From Tuberibacillus sp. Marseille-P3662 (GTDB lineage Bacteria > Bacillota > Bacilli > Bacillales > Sporolactobacillaceae): DNA of 64,000 nt. Where the stretch lies: NCBI RefSeq assembly GCF_900178005.1, contig NZ_FXBS01000002.1, forward strand, positions 1-64,000, in the 5' to 3' direction. Both the position numbers and the translations under genes were made by a program. The notes beneath the pieces were generated by a model that saw only the letters and a program-made list of their open reading frames with translations, was not told the DNA's origin and ran no database searches. Position 1 is the first letter of the stretch. Every line of letters starts with the position of its first letter. Below are positions 42,280-52,082 of the stretch, one piece after another.

Positions 42280-43219
42280 TCTCCATCCACCCAAAATCTC
42301 CATGGTGACCGCCAAAAATGGGGTCCCAGTATTGTTGTCTGTGTTTGCTTTTCGCTATGTCAAACAAATATTGCCCATAAGCATTATTTTTATACTGCTC
42401 CGCTCGTGTCGTCAGCTGTTCTTGATTAATATTCCCCATATAATAAGCAATTTCTTCTAAACAAGCGACTTTAAATCCTTGACGGAGCTCAATGTTTTTC
42501 ATAAATTCGGATGCTTCGTGCAGGTACTCATGTGTCCCCACATCCATCCACACAAACCCGCGTCCAAGCAACTCAACATGCAACTGCCCCTGCTCACGGT
42601 ATAGATTATTCAAGTCCGTGATTTCTAGTTCACCTCGATGAGAGGGTTTCAAAGATTTCGCGTATTCCACCACTTGATTGTCGTAAAAATATAATCCAGT
42701 GACAGCAAAATCCGATTTTGGTTGTTTTGGCTTCTCTTCAATTGACAGCACACGTTTGTGATCGTCAAAATCAACGACACCAAATCGCTCCGGATCTTTA
42801 ACACGGTGGCCGAAGACCGTAGCCCCATTGGTTCTTTCCAATCCGTCGGCGACTTTACGCAAAATCGATGTAAATCCTTGTCCATAGAAAATGTTATCGC
42901 CTAAGATGAGCGCAACACTATCTTGCCCGATAAAATCCTCAGCAATTGTGAAGGCTTCAGCAATTCCGTTGGCTTCTTTTTGTACTGCGTACTGAAGATT
43001 AATGCCATACTCACTTCCATCGCCAAGCAAGGTCTGAAACCGTTCGTGATCATCTGGCGTTGTAATCAGCATAATATCGTCAATACCAGCCAGCATCAAT
43101 ACAGATAACGGATAATAAATCATCGGCTTTTGATAGATCGGGAGCAGATGCTTGTTATTTACAAGTGTCAACGGATAAAGTCTCGTCCCTTTACCCCCCG
43201 CAAGTACGATACCTTTCAT
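42269..43219 (-). CDS. rmlA: Glucose-1-phosphate thymidylyltransferase
   Basis: A 316-residue nucleotidyltransferase that makes dTDP-glucose. The N-terminus [18 protein letters not shown] carries the nucleotide-binding G-x-G-T-R-L motif, followed by [18 protein letters not shown] and the metal-binding [10 protein letters not shown]. The C-terminal part ([19 protein letters not shown]) is normal. It is the first gene of the cluster, with AGGGGGA seven bases before the ATG; rmlC and rmlD are absent from the operon, so rhamnose is not the product. Confidence 0.95.
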   Translation of the reverse strand: MKGIVLAGGKGTRLYPLTLVNNKHLLPIYQKPMIYYPLSVLMLAGIDDIMLITTPDDHERFQTLLGDGSEYGINLQYAVQKEANGIAEAFTIAEDFIGQDSVALILGDNIFYGQGFTSILRKVADGLERTNGATVFGHRVKDPERFGVVDFDDHKRVLSIEEKPKQPKSDFAVTGLYFYDNQVVEYAKSLKPSHRGELEITDLNNLYREQGQLHVELLGRGFVWMDVGTHEYLHEASEFMKNIELRQGFKVACLEEIAYYMGNINQEQLTTRAEQYKNNAYGQYLFDIAKSKHRQQYWDPIFGGHHGDFGWMENAE

Positions 43220-43345
43220 ATTACAGTCCCCCTGTCAAAAACAACTTTTTACATAGGATGAGCAACAAGAGACCATTTTATCCTACCGTTTGCTACAATT
43301 AAGACTTTTAGCGGATATTACCCTGTATCTAAATCTTTCAAACAA

Positions 43346-43386
43346 CAAAAAACCGCTCTCCAATTGTCTTTGGAGAGCGGTTTTTA
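43346..43386. terminator. Intrinsic terminator after ileS
   Basis: AACCGCTCTCCA pairs perfectly with TGGAGAGCGGTT (12 bp) and is flanked by A-runs and T-runs on both sides. It ends ileS and isolates the rmlA operon from it. Confidence 0.9.
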
Positions 43387-43389
43387 GCT

Positions 43390-46300
43390 TTATAAGGCTG
43401 GCTGTTTAATCGTTAATTTCAGTTCGTAGTTATTGACTTGGAATGCTGCCATATGATCAACATGATTGATATCTAGACTATTAACCAAAATATTTTCCCG
43501 AATCAATTGTTCGTTCTGTCTAACAGCTTGCTTAACATGATCATCTCCGTCCATGACAATGTCAACGCGCAAGTCAACAGGTAGATCCAATTGCTTACGG
43601 TAATCTTGTATAGCACGGATCACTTCCCGAGCTAAGCCTTCCAATCGCAGTTCCTCGTTAATCTCTGTATTTAAAACAACAGTGAACCCATTATTCGCAG
43701 CCATAGCTGTGCCTTCAGCTGAGGTTTTTTCAATTAACATCAAATCGGTCCCGACATTGACGGTTTGGTCATCGGATACCGGCACCTCAGCATACCCTTG
43801 ATCAACGACTTGCTTGGCTTCAGAACCAGATAAGCCGCGGAGATAATTCTGAACTTGCCCCGTCTGCTTCCCTAATTGTGGCCCCGCTTCCCGAAGGTTC
43901 AGCTTCAAATCATATTGAACAAGATTTTCAGACGATGTTTCCAAGGTCAGCTTTTTAACATTGATCTCATCTTTAATAATCGTATCATACTGCTTCAATG
44001 ATTCACCTTGACTTTCAGCTGGCACCACGATGAGCTCGGACAGAGGTTGTTTGGTTTTGATGGCTTCATTGTTTCGAACACTGCGTGATAACTCAACCAC
44101 TTGGCGAACGGCTTCCATATCTTGTTCTAATTGACGGTCAATCGCTTGATTGTCAACCTCAGGGAATGCGGACAGATGCACACTTTCCCCAGTAAGATTA
44201 TGATAAATATCTTCAGCCAAAAATGGCGTATAAGGTGCCAACATTTGACTCAACGTTGTCATCACTTCATAAAGCGTGTGATAAGCCGACTTTTTATCCT
44301 CAGTCATGCCTTCGCCCCAAAAGCGATCACGGGAACGGCGGATATACCAGTTACTCAGTTCATCCACAAACCCTTCCAGTTGCCGTGCTGCCCGGGTAAA
44401 ATCGTATTCATCTAAGGCGCCTCGAACTTCAGCCACTACACTATTAAGCCGCGAAAGCACCCAGCGGTCAAGTAGCGTCACTTCACCTCGATAAACATCC
44501 TCAGGTGAAAAGCTATCAATTTTGGCATAGAGGGTATAAAATGCATGTGTATTCGCTAGTGTATCAACCACTTTTGACTTAGCTTCAGCGACCACACGTT
44601 TGGAAAACCGTTTATTGTTCCAAGGGGCACTATCGGCTAGCAACGCCCACCGCAAGGCATCAGCACCAAATTCATGAACCAAATCCATTGGATAAAGCGC
44701 ATTACCTTTACTTTTGGACATTTTACGGCCGTGTTCATCTAAAATGTGCCCGGTAGATAACACGCGTTTATAAGGGGCTTTACCCATGAACAGTGTTGAT
44801 ACCGCAAGCAAGCTATAGAACCAGCCCCGCGTTTGGTCAATACCTTCACAAATGACATCAGCTGGATACTGCTTTTCAAACAGCTCTCTGTTTTCGAACG
44901 GATAATGATATTGAGCAAATGGCATTGAACCACTATCAAACCAAACGTCAATAACTTCGGGCACTCTGTGCATGTCACCACCGCATGCATCACACTGTAG
45001 TTTAACGCGGTCAACATATGGTTTGTGCAATTCGATATCTTCTGCCACATCACCAATAGCACGGTCACGAAGATCTTGGATGCTGTTAGGCGCATGCTGG
45101 TGGTCACACGATTCGCACACCCAAACATTGAGTGGGGTTCCCCAATAGCGGTTACGGCCGATATTCCAATCCACCATATTTTCTAGAAATTTACCAAAGC
45201 GTCCATCTTTAATGTGGTCTGGATGCCAATCGACAGACTGATTATTGCTTAAGAATTGATCTTTTAACGCTGTTGTCTTAATAAACCAACTCTCAATGGC
45301 ATAGTATAAAAGCGGTGAGTCACAACGCCAGCAGTGCGGATAACTGTGTTCATATTTTTCCTTATGGAATAACAAACCATCATTCGCCAGATATTTGACG
45401 ATGTCCACATCACAGTCTTTCACAAACCGACCTGCGAAAGGCTCAATCTCTTCAGTATAGCGTCCGCCACGATCAACGACATTAAAAAAGCTCAGATCAT
45501 TTTCTTGAACAACACGATAGTCATCTTCACCATAAGCCGGCGCCATATGAACGACACCTGTACCACTTTCATCGGTGACGTAATCGGCCGTTACAACAAC
45601 GTGTCCCTTCTCAGGTTTTACGAACGGAAACGGCGCCTCATAGCTAATTCCTTTAAATTCGCTGCCTTTATGCTTAGAGATGACTTCATGATCTTCACCA
45701 AGTACGGATTCCGCTAACCCCTCTGCAACGATGTAAACCTCACCGTCTTGAGTCGCCTTAACATAGGTCAGTTCGGGATGAACAGCAAGGGCAACGTTTG
45801 CCGGCAACGTCCAAGGCGTCGTCGTCCAACCGAGGAAGTATTCATTGTCACTGCCCTTGACTTTGAATTTAGCCGTTACTGAAAGATCCTTGACATCCTC
45901 ATAACCTTGCGCAACTTCATGCGAGCTCAGCGTTGTTTGGCAACTTGGGCAATACGGCGTTACACGGTGACCTTTATCAAGCAGGCCGCGTTTATGAATG
46001 TCGCTGAGAATATACCAAATGCTCTCAATGTAGTTGTTTTGCAAAGTAACATAAGGATCATCCATGTCCAGCCAATAGCCGATGGCCTCGGTAAATTCTC
46101 GCCATTGTTTTTCGTATTCGAATACACTCTCTTTACATTTCTCAATAAAGGGTTCGATGCCGTACTGTTCAACTTCGTGTTTACCAGAAAGACCGAGTTG
46201 CTTTTCGACTTCTAATTCAACCGGCAATCCGTGTGTATCCCAGCCGCCTTTTCTGAGTACTTGATAACCGTTCATTGTTTTATACCGGCCAACGAAATCT

Positions 46301-46491
46301 TTAATCACACGACCAAGAACGTGTCCGGCGTGCGGCAAACCATTCGCTGTCGGCGGCCCTTCATAAAAAACATACGTTTCATTGCCCGCACGTTCATCAA
46401 TTGAACGCCTGAAGACATTTTCATCATGCCAAAATTCTTTGACCCGATTTTCCCGGTTTAACGGGTGTTCCTTCGCATTAACATCATGCAT
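43390..46491 (-). CDS. ileS: Isoleucyl-tRNA synthetase, long eukaryote-like type (IleS2)
   Basis: A 1033-residue class I synthetase that charges tRNA-Ile. The HIGH-type motif is in [19 protein letters not shown] and the KMSKS loop is [13 protein letters not shown]. The editing domain has [17 protein letters not shown]. The overall length (bacterial IleS1 is about 920) and the front [11 protein letters not shown] point to the IleS2 clade, which is eukaryote-like and generally poorly inhibited by mupirocin. No C-terminal zinc finger of the IleS1 kind is seen. A T-box leader controls it. A second IleS1 elsewhere in the genome is possible. Confidence 0.95.
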   Translation of the reverse strand: MHDVNAKEHPLNRENRVKEFWHDENVFRRSIDERAGNETYVFYEGPPTANGLPHAGHVLGRVIKDFVGRYKTMNGYQVLRKGGWDTHGLPVELEVEKQLGLSGKHEVEQYGIEPFIEKCKESVFEYEKQWREFTEAIGYWLDMDDPYVTLQNNYIESIWYILSDIHKRGLLDKGHRVTPYCPSCQTTLSSHEVAQGYEDVKDLSVTAKFKVKGSDNEYFLGWTTTPWTLPANVALAVHPELTYVKATQDGEVYIVAEGLAESVLGEDHEVISKHKGSEFKGISYEAPFPFVKPEKGHVVVTADYVTDESGTGVVHMAPAYGEDDYRVVQENDLSFFNVVDRGGRYTEEIEPFAGRFVKDCDVDIVKYLANDGLLFHKEKYEHSYPHCWRCDSPLLYYAIESWFIKTTALKDQFLSNNQSVDWHPDHIKDGRFGKFLENMVDWNIGRNRYWGTPLNVWVCESCDHQHAPNSIQDLRDRAIGDVAEDIELHKPYVDRVKLQCDACGGDMHRVPEVIDVWFDSGSMPFAQYHYPFENRELFEKQYPADVICEGIDQTRGWFYSLLAVSTLFMGKAPYKRVLSTGHILDEHGRKMSKSKGNALYPMDLVHEFGADALRWALLADSAPWNNKRFSKRVVAEAKSKVVDTLANTHAFYTLYAKIDSFSPEDVYRGEVTLLDRWVLSRLNSVVAEVRGALDEYDFTRAARQLEGFVDELSNWYIRRSRDRFWGEGMTEDKKSAYHTLYEVMTTLSQMLAPYTPFLAEDIYHNLTGESVHLSAFPEVDNQAIDRQLEQDMEAVRQVVELSRSVRNNEAIKTKQPLSELIVVPAESQGESLKQYDTIIKDEINVKKLTLETSSENLVQYDLKLNLREAGPQLGKQTGQVQNYLRGLSGSEAKQVVDQGYAEVPVSDDQTVNVGTDLMLIEKTSAEGTAMAANNGFTVVLNTEINEELRLEGLAREVIRAIQDYRKQLDLPVDLRVDIVMDGDDHVKQAVRQNEQLIRENILVNSLDINHVDHMAAFQVNNYELKLTIKQPAL

Positions 46492-46548
46492 ATATAGTCC
46501 TCCCTTATTTCTAAAGAAAACTTGGATTATCGCCCAGTCCCCTGTCTA

Positions 46549-46795
46549 TTAAAAAAACCGCCCCTTGTAACAGGGACGGTTGTTGATCACCGCGGTACCA
46601 CCCGGATTTTGCAGTTCTGGAACTGCAACACTCAGTCATATCCGTTAACGGTGGAATACCGGTGCAGCCTAATCATCATTTCGTTCAGCTGACTTCTCGG
46701 AGGGGATCTTCAGCTTTGTGATGAATACCGGTTTTCAGCCTTCCCGGCTCTCTGTGATCCAACATCAAGCTTACTCTTCTCGTCATCGAAATTAA
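46549..46795 (-). promoter_or_regulatory. T-box riboswitch leader of ileS
   Basis: The minus strand contains the T-box core GGGTGGTACCGCGGT (46589–46603), the stem III pair GCAGTTCC/GGAACTGC region and a terminator (ACCGTCCCTG...CAAGGGGCGGT then seven Ts, about 46551–46580). In stem I the specifier is probably ATC in GAAGATCCC at 46705–46707, which suits isoleucine. Uncharged tRNA-Ile (such as that at 371–447) would favour the antiterminator. Confidence 0.93.
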
Positions 46796-46818
46796 TATAT
46801 AGTCAAAGTATTATTATA

Positions 46819-46847
46819 TTATTAGCATGATCCTAGACACGTGTCAA
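46819..46847 (-). promoter_or_regulatory. Promoter of the ileS T-box transcript
   Basis: TTGACA, 17 bases, TAATAA on the minus strand, about 25 bases before the leader. Confidence 0.65.
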
Positions 46848-46910
46848 TCTGATTTCAGTAGATGTTAGGTAGTTATTAACAGTATAGCACAAGTGACGAT
46901 CTTTTAACCA

Positions 46911-48659
46911 TTATTTCAATCGGTTACTTGCAAACGGAGACTGAAATAGCCCTTTTCCTTTGGTCCCTTGTACGATATCAATATGAACCCCACGGTCAAA
47001 CCGTTTGGCACTCAGCCACAAAGTCACAATGGATACAATAACGGACAAAAGCAGAACCCCTAGAACACAAATAATAACCGTCACCCATTCATGATCAGCC
47101 TTAGCATGCAAGATCACCGCCAATATATTGACTATTTTATAGATCAAGGTGTTTCCTTCGGATGCAAATTCAGCCATCGATTCTTGAAATCTGATTGGCA
47201 GCAAAATGACTGCCACAGGTATCATCGCAAGAACCATATAAATAAGATTGGCCAAGCCCGCAATCAGTCGAACACCAAATTGCACACGATCTTGCGGATT
47301 ATTCGGATTATATTTTGCCCCTAGCGTCCCGGTAAGAAGACTGATCCCGTTCATACCAAGGGACAGCACACCAAATAATCCGATACCCGTCAGAATCCAT
47401 AACAAGGACCATGATAGAATGAGGCCAAAAACAACTTCAGCAAGAACAAAGACGGCAAAAGGTATGAGCCAACCGATCCAAAACTTTCCTAAAGCAATTT
47501 GCCAGCCTTTCAAAGGTAAGATTCGTATGAGCCAAGCAGCCTTCCCCTCTCGACCAACAGAGGCTAATGTTAAAATACCTGAAATAACGCCAAAAAAGAA
47601 CAGAAAGAAGCATTGGATGATGAGCCATAGCATCAATGGGTTTTCCTGAAGGTCCTCACCCCCGCCAACAAATAGGTTGATCAATGGAAAAACCATAAAA
47701 AACATCATCGGCACAAGGGTGACCCACTCACGCATATCCCGTCTGAGCGTGTGCCATTCTTTAAGACCTACTAGAATAACAGGTGAATAAAGACGTTTCC
47801 CGCCTTGGCGCTGTTTCTTTCTCCGCTTGCTGCCTTCACTAAGACGAATCCATCCTTTTCTAAAACCACCTTCCACGAACATCGATGCAAAATACGTTAA
47901 AAATAAAGCTATTAGAACGACTAAAATGGTCGGCAGCAATGAACCGAAGTCACCGCGTGAAGCTAACATGAGAGCATGGGCGCCAAAAGTTGTCGGAAGC
48001 CACGAGGGTAATCCCGACATATTAGCAAAATCTTGAACAGACCATTCACCACTCATCATATAGGTCGGCATTTGCACAAGAAGATAGACGAGCAATCCTG
48101 TTAAGACACTCATGGCGGTCATTAATTCATTGGCGCGGCTTGCTGGAAAAACTTGAATCAAGCCAAGATTAATTAGATAAATAACGGATACCGCTATCAC
48201 CGTTAGACCTAGCGACACAATGATCAAGACTGGGTAATACATCCAGGCATAATCTGCGCCAATACCAAGCCCAATTAGAGGAACGACCATTAACAACCAT
48301 AAGAGACCAGGTAAGTTAAAAAAGGAGTTTAAGTATTTGCTAATAAAAATACTTTTGGGTGCTATCGGTAATGTAAATAGCGTTTGCAGATCACTGGCGG
48401 AAAACAATTGTTTGAACACTTGTGGAATCCCTATTAATAAGGTAAGAGTCCAAGCAACAATGAATACGATTGAAATAGGCGCCGTGATGTTCAGCGTTGT
48501 CACCATGAATCCTGCTGAATATGCACCCCTAGTTAAAAAATATAAAATAACCGCCCCAATAATAATTGAAAATAGAGGAGCCATCCAGGCTTTGATTCCG
48601 CCATATCGCCACTGGTTGCGTAATTGGTTCCATTCATTACGAAGGAGTAAGCGAACCAT
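46911..48659 (-). CDS. ABC-2-type exporter permease
   Basis: A 582-residue membrane protein with about 12 to 14 hydrophobic segments, a putative ABC exporter permease of the long type found in Bacilli. Examples are APLFSIIIGAVILYFLTRGA near the N-terminus and IQCFFLFFFGVISGILTLAS in the second half, separated by a basic cytosolic loop (SEGSKRRKKQRQGGKR). Its ATG overlaps the stop of the ATPase gene in TAATG. The substrate is unknown. Confidence 0.88.
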   Translation of the reverse strand: MVRLLLRNEWNQLRNQWRYGGIKAWMAPLFSIIIGAVILYFLTRGAYSAGFMVTTLNITAPISIVFIVAWTLTLLIGIPQVFKQLFSASDLQTLFTLPIAPKSIFISKYLNSFFNLPGLLWLLMVVPLIGLGIGADYAWMYYPVLIIVSLGLTVIAVSVIYLINLGLIQVFPASRANELMTAMSVLTGLLVYLLVQMPTYMMSGEWSVQDFANMSGLPSWLPTTFGAHALMLASRGDFGSLLPTILVVLIALFLTYFASMFVEGGFRKGWIRLSEGSKRRKKQRQGGKRLYSPVILVGLKEWHTLRRDMREWVTLVPMMFFMVFPLINLFVGGGEDLQENPLMLWLIIQCFFLFFFGVISGILTLASVGREGKAAWLIRILPLKGWQIALGKFWIGWLIPFAVFVLAEVVFGLILSWSLLWILTGIGLFGVLSLGMNGISLLTGTLGAKYNPNNPQDRVQFGVRLIAGLANLIYMVLAMIPVAVILLPIRFQESMAEFASEGNTLIYKIVNILAVILHAKADHEWVTVIICVLGVLLLSVIVSIVTLWLSAKRFDRGVHIDIVQGTKGKGLFQSPFASNRLK

Positions 48660-49435
48660 TAGTTGTCCTCCTTATCTAATTGCTTAGCCCATTCTGCAGA
48701 TGATTCATCCCCTGTCATTTCTAAGAAAATATCCTCAAGACTGGCACCTTTTTCTTGATTGCGAAGTTCTTCCATCGTTCCAAGAGCAATCAAGTCGCCT
48801 TCATTAATAATGCCGACCCGATCACACATTCTTTCAGCAATCTCCAAAATATGAGTTGATAAAAATACCGTTGTTCCTTCATCACAAATCCGGCGGAGCA
48901 TATTCTTTAAATGTCTTGCGCTTCCAGGATCGAGTCCCACCGTTGGTTCATCAAGAAACAGGACATCAGGGGCATGGAGCAGCGCACCGGATAAAGCGAC
49001 TTTTTGTTTCATCCCATGTGAAAAACTTTCAATCAATTCATGAGCCCGAGCTTCGATATTAAAATTATGTAGCAATTCATGCGCACGGGTCCGGAACGCT
49101 TCATTAGACATTTGGAACACGGAACCGATAAAACGCAAATATTCCCAAGCTGTCAATTTTGGATACAAGTTGGGTTCGTCCGGTACATAAGCAAGCCGAC
49201 GTTTGGCTTTAAGCGGTGTCTCCCAAATATCAATACCGCAAATGCACGCTTGACCAAGACTCGGTTCCAACAAACCTGTCATCATTTTAATCGTCGTTGT
49301 TTTACCTGCACCATTTGGTCCAAGAAAACCGAACAATTCACCCTTTGACACTTGCAAATCTAATGATTTAACAGCAGCTGTTCGCCCGTATTGCTTATTC
49401 AAACCTGATAGTTCAATAGCTGTTTCTTCCGACAT
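48659..49435 (-). CDS. ABC transporter ATP-binding protein
   Basis: A 258-residue ATPase with Walker A LGPNGAGKTTTIKMM, signature ESFSHGMKQKVALSGALL, Walker B DVLFLDEPTVGLDPG and the H-loop TTVFLSTHILEIAERM. The Phe-Ser-His-Gly variant of the signature is common in ABC-2 exporters. The ATG at 49435 is the second of two adjacent ATGs, with AAGGGGG seven bases upstream. It works with the permease at 46911. Confidence 0.92.
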   Translation of the reverse strand: MSEETAIELSGLNKQYGRTAAVKSLDLQVSKGELFGFLGPNGAGKTTTIKMMTGLLEPSLGQACICGIDIWETPLKAKRRLAYVPDEPNLYPKLTAWEYLRFIGSVFQMSNEAFRTRAHELLHNFNIEARAHELIESFSHGMKQKVALSGALLHAPDVLFLDEPTVGLDPGSARHLKNMLRRICDEGTTVFLSTHILEIAERMCDRVGIINEGDLIALGTMEELRNQEKGASLEDIFLEMTGDESSAEWAKQLDKEDN

Positions 49436-49891
49436 CATCGTTCCCCCTTTTAATACTCTCTTAATGTCAAACGAAACCATCCATGATTTGTTTCAACCTT
49501 ATAACAAATAGTACGGATTATAAAGGAAGCTTAACATTAGAATGGTGCCAAGGGAGGTTAGAGGCTCACGGCAATCGATCGAAAAGTTGAGTAAGGAAGC
49601 TTTCTGATAGAAGGTCGGACTTATTATTAATGTACGGGGGCTCGGGGATCGGCTCCTCGGCTATCTGTTTATTCGGAAGGACAAAAATGAGGATGGTACG
49701 GTTTCAAAAAAAGGGTTCGCGAAGATGGGATGTTTTATTGTGCTTGGTATAGTTATAGGCGCCATTATTGGATCTTTGGCGGTATAAGTAACATTTGAGA
49801 GGCGGTGAATTTAGGTTTGGGTCCGTGACATCACGCTATTTCGAAGTGCTAGAACAACAGTCATTCCAATGAGCCAAAGTTGCCATAAATT
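49436..49891. other. Gene-poor gap with a possible degenerate membrane ORF
   Basis: No convincing gene. On the plus strand an open frame ending at 49787 encodes a short hydrophobic tail (MGCFIVLGIVIGAIIGSLAV from the ATG at 49725), preceded in frame by charged residues, but it lacks a usable start codon and ribosome binding site. It may be the remnant of a small membrane protein. Confidence 0.35.
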
Positions 49892-50383
49892 TTAATGCTT
49901 CCCCCAATACGGTTTATCCAATTTTACTAACTGACCGTTAATAGGATTCACCGAAATGTATTCCTTTTGATGATCTTTCATTGTAACGACAAAATAGTAA
50001 AACCGATCATTTAGAAACCATGATACATGATTGTTAACCGGAACCGTTTTCTCATGGCGGTCAGAAGGCTGGATGACATTGACAACTTCATTATTCTGGG
50101 CAACCACACGTTGTTTGGCTTCCTCATAGCTGTATTCCGGTAAAGCTACAGCGAAAAAAGCAGGAAATAATATGAGACGCGTAGCATGAAACACGAATAT
50201 CCCTTTACCCGGTTCTTTGACCAATAAATATAGAAGGGTAATCAACTCGACCATCATCACCGTTAAAAACACATTCGTTATGCCAATGATATGAGGATAA
50301 TATCGGTAAGAGATGTAATATAACACAATGCCTTCGATAATAACGATTAACGGTCCCAGATAATGCCCACGCTTAAGACGCAT
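49892..50383 (-). CDS. Hypothetical membrane protein, 163 residues
   Basis: Three N-terminal hydrophobic segments (GPLIVIIEGIVLYYISY, IIGITNVFLTVMMVELITLL and GIFVFHATRLILFPAFFAVAL) are followed by an external or cytosolic tail with VSWFLNDRFYYFVVTMKD and PINGQLVKLD. The tail resembles a PepSY-like strand pair, but the family is not certain. AGGGGGG precedes the ATG. It stands alone before hmoA. Confidence 0.7.
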   Translation of the reverse strand: MRLKRGHYLGPLIVIIEGIVLYYISYRYYPHIIGITNVFLTVMMVELITLLYLLVKEPGKGIFVFHATRLILFPAFFAVALPEYSYEEAKQRVVAQNNEVVNVIQPSDRHEKTVPVNNHVSWFLNDRFYYFVVTMKDHQKEYISVNPINGQLVKLDKPYWGKH

Positions 50384-50432
50384 TCATATCCCCCCTGCCT
50401 AACGGTGGCTGCTATTCACAAGCACCGGTTCC

Positions 50433-50753
50433 TTAAGAGACGTCAAATACTTCAAATGATCTTAATTTCTTATCAACTTTAAAGTGATTTTCAGGATTTT
50501 CTTTTCTTTCTTTATTCATTGCTTTATGCTCCTGAACATGATCTTCTCGCGATATAAACTGTTTAAAGTCGTCCTCTGATTCCCATTTTGAGACAATGAC
50601 ATATTCAACCGTTTCACCATGGTCTTTATGCCAAAATTCATGGGAAATCCGACCTTGTGCTTCTTTTAAGTCTTGATCATTTTGCCTGCACTTTTGAGCT
50701 AACCGTTCTTCATGGGCTTTGTCTACTGTAAAACTGGCATTCATAACAAACAT
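50433..50753 (-). CDS. hmoA: Heme-degrading monooxygenase HmoA-like (antibiotic biosynthesis monooxygenase fold)
   Basis: A 106-residue ABM-fold protein with NASFTVDKAHEERLAQK, ISHEFWHKDHGETVEYVIV and KWESEDDFKQFISREDH. This matches the IsdG-like HmoA of B. subtilis, which opens heme to free iron. The Fur box just upstream supports an iron-linked role. GGAGGG precedes the ATG. It is probably monocistronic. Confidence 0.85.
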   Translation of the reverse strand: MFVMNASFTVDKAHEERLAQKCRQNDQDLKEAQGRISHEFWHKDHGETVEYVIVSKWESEDDFKQFISREDHVQEHKAMNKERKENPENHFKVDKKLRSFEVFDVS

Positions 50754-50801
50754 GATATAATCCCTCCATCTTATAACTTATAAATTAAGTTTAACATTGA
50801 T

Positions 50802-50820
50802 GATAATGATTCTCAATGTC
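50802..50820. promoter_or_regulatory. Fur box upstream of hmoA
   Basis: GATAATGATTCTCAATGTC matches 15 of 19 positions of the Fur consensus. It lies about 50 bp before the hmoA start, so the gene should be derepressed under iron limitation. Confidence 0.82.
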
Positions 50821-50903
50821 ATTATTATATTAATCCATCCATTCAGGCATTACAAGAAAAAAACATCTATAATCAAAATACAAAAGTTTAGATGGAGGTA
50901 TGT

Positions 50904-51002
50904 ATGGAAGCACTGATACGACGTATCAAACTAATGTATCGGTTCAAAGCATTTCTTCCACCCTATAATCGTTTTCGAAAGACAAAACTCTTCTTACGAT
51001 AG
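50904..51002 (+). CDS. Possible 32-residue basic peptide
   Basis: GGAGG stands five bases before an ATG, and the open frame encodes MEALIRRIKLMYRFKAFLPP and a basic tail. The beginning resembles the start of YkvA-type proteins, but the hydrophobic part is missing, so it may be a remnant. It overlaps the 3' end of the convergent GNAT gene by 40 bp. Confidence 0.35.
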   Translation: MEALIRRIKLMYRFKAFLPPYNRFRKTKLFLR

Positions 51003-51397
51003 CCCATTTTATCTTCGTAAAAACGATGGGCTTCGGTACGCTGCACACCGGACGACAAAGCGACTTCATCGCAATCCTGTTCACGAGCCCAGTTATGAAT
51101 AAACTCAAGCATTTGCTTACCATATCCTTTTGAACGTTGTGACTCACCCGTTACCAAATCGTGCACCCAGACATAGCGTCCCCATGCAAAACTCATCATG
51201 ACATTAAGCCCGGCCACCGCTACGACATCGTTCCCATAGTATAAGGCGAAGAGTCTATAACCTTGTTCACGCATATTCTGAATGCCCTCAAGGTAAGTCT
51301 GATGATTTAAATGCTGACGCAACTGCCGCATAACAGGGAACGCCTCCAATGCCTCTTGATCGGTCGTCAATTCTTTCACTACTGTTTGCTCCGCCAT
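50963..51397 (-). CDS. GNAT-family N-acetyltransferase
   Basis: A 144-residue GNAT enzyme. The acetyl-CoA loop is SQRSKGYGKQMLEFIHNWA and the late motif is TEAHRFYEDKMGYRKKSFVF. YVWVHDLVTGESQ gives strand 4. The acceptor is unknown. The ATG at 51397 has AAGGGG eight bases upstream; the reading to 51472 lacks one. Confidence 0.88.
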   Translation of the reverse strand: MAEQTVVKELTTDQEALEAFPVMRQLRQHLNHQTYLEGIQNMREQGYRLFALYYGNDVVAVAGLNVMMSFAWGRYVWVHDLVTGESQRSKGYGKQMLEFIHNWAREQDCDEVALSSGVQRTEAHRFYEDKMGYRKKSFVFRKRL

Positions 51398-51704
51398 TCT
51401 ATCAACCCCTTTTTTAATTGTATGATCGCGGTATCCATAACCGGCGCAGATCAAGCTGTCCGAACGCTTCAAAGCGGATATCTTGGATCATCGGATGAAA
51501 CGTCCGGCGCCTGATCGGATGATACTTAAAAATTAACGAAGCTGGTAATAGGATAAATCCATAACGATACTCCTTCTGAAAAAGGGGACAATTTTAGATG
51601 CATTATACCCTTTTCACTCCCTTTTGATTAGTGCAAAACTATCTCAAAGAGACCATATGAATGTTAAATCACAGGCAGGGTATTTCTAGACGGAGGTGAA
51701 AGGC

Positions 51705-51785
51705 TTGAAAAATGACGCTCGCGCCTTGGATGCTTTGTCGGGAGTGATGGTTTCGTCCGAATCTTATGAGCGATTTCGAAGATAG
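51705..51785 (+). CDS. Possible 26-residue peptide with strong ribosome binding site
   Basis: GGAGGTGA stands five bases before a TTG, and 26 codons follow (MKNDARALDALSGVMVSSES to the end RFRR). No family is recognised. The remaining part of 51398–51974 shows nothing else except a promoter-like TAGAAT at 51905–51910 before the toxin gene. Confidence 0.3.
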   Translation: MKNDARALDALSGVMVSSESYERFRR

Positions 51786-51974
51786 GAACGAGATATTCCC
51801 TTCTTTGGCGTGCTACAATTCTACCTTTCCATTAAAAAATGACACACCACCTTTTTATAGTAAATAGCGTGTCACTTTTTGAACTATTAAGAATAGTTTT
51901 GTGATAGAATGAACTAGACAACTTCATAAGCAGGGTGGGCGGTGACCACTCCCTTGCAGAAAGGGGGTGATACC

Positions 51975-52082
51975 GTGACAACATACGAGACGCTAACACT
52001 TATGATTAACTTTGGCATCTTTATAGCCGGGTTTCTAACAGCCATTGTCGCTATCGTCGTTTCTTTAAACCAAAAAAAGTAA
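51975..52082 (+). CDS. Putative holin-like type I toxin (Hol_Tox family)
   Basis: A 35-residue hydrophobic peptide starting with GTG behind AAGGGGGTGA. It begins MTTYETLTLMINFGIF, continues with a membrane helix (AGFLTAIVAIVVSL) and ends NQKK. This pattern of a short polar front, one helix and a Lys-rich tail is that of the putative holin-like/TxpA-type toxins, which damage the membrane when produced in excess. The AAAAAAAG of its last codons is the poly-U tract of the antisense RNA that faces it. Confidence 0.85.
   Translation: MTTYETLTLMINFGIFIAGFLTAIVAIVVSLNQKK

Noticed and set aside
38094-43219. Rhamnose biosynthesis operon
   Set aside because: rmlA and rmlB are present but rmlC and rmlD are not; the WecE-like and WecD-like genes point to an acetamido sugar instead.
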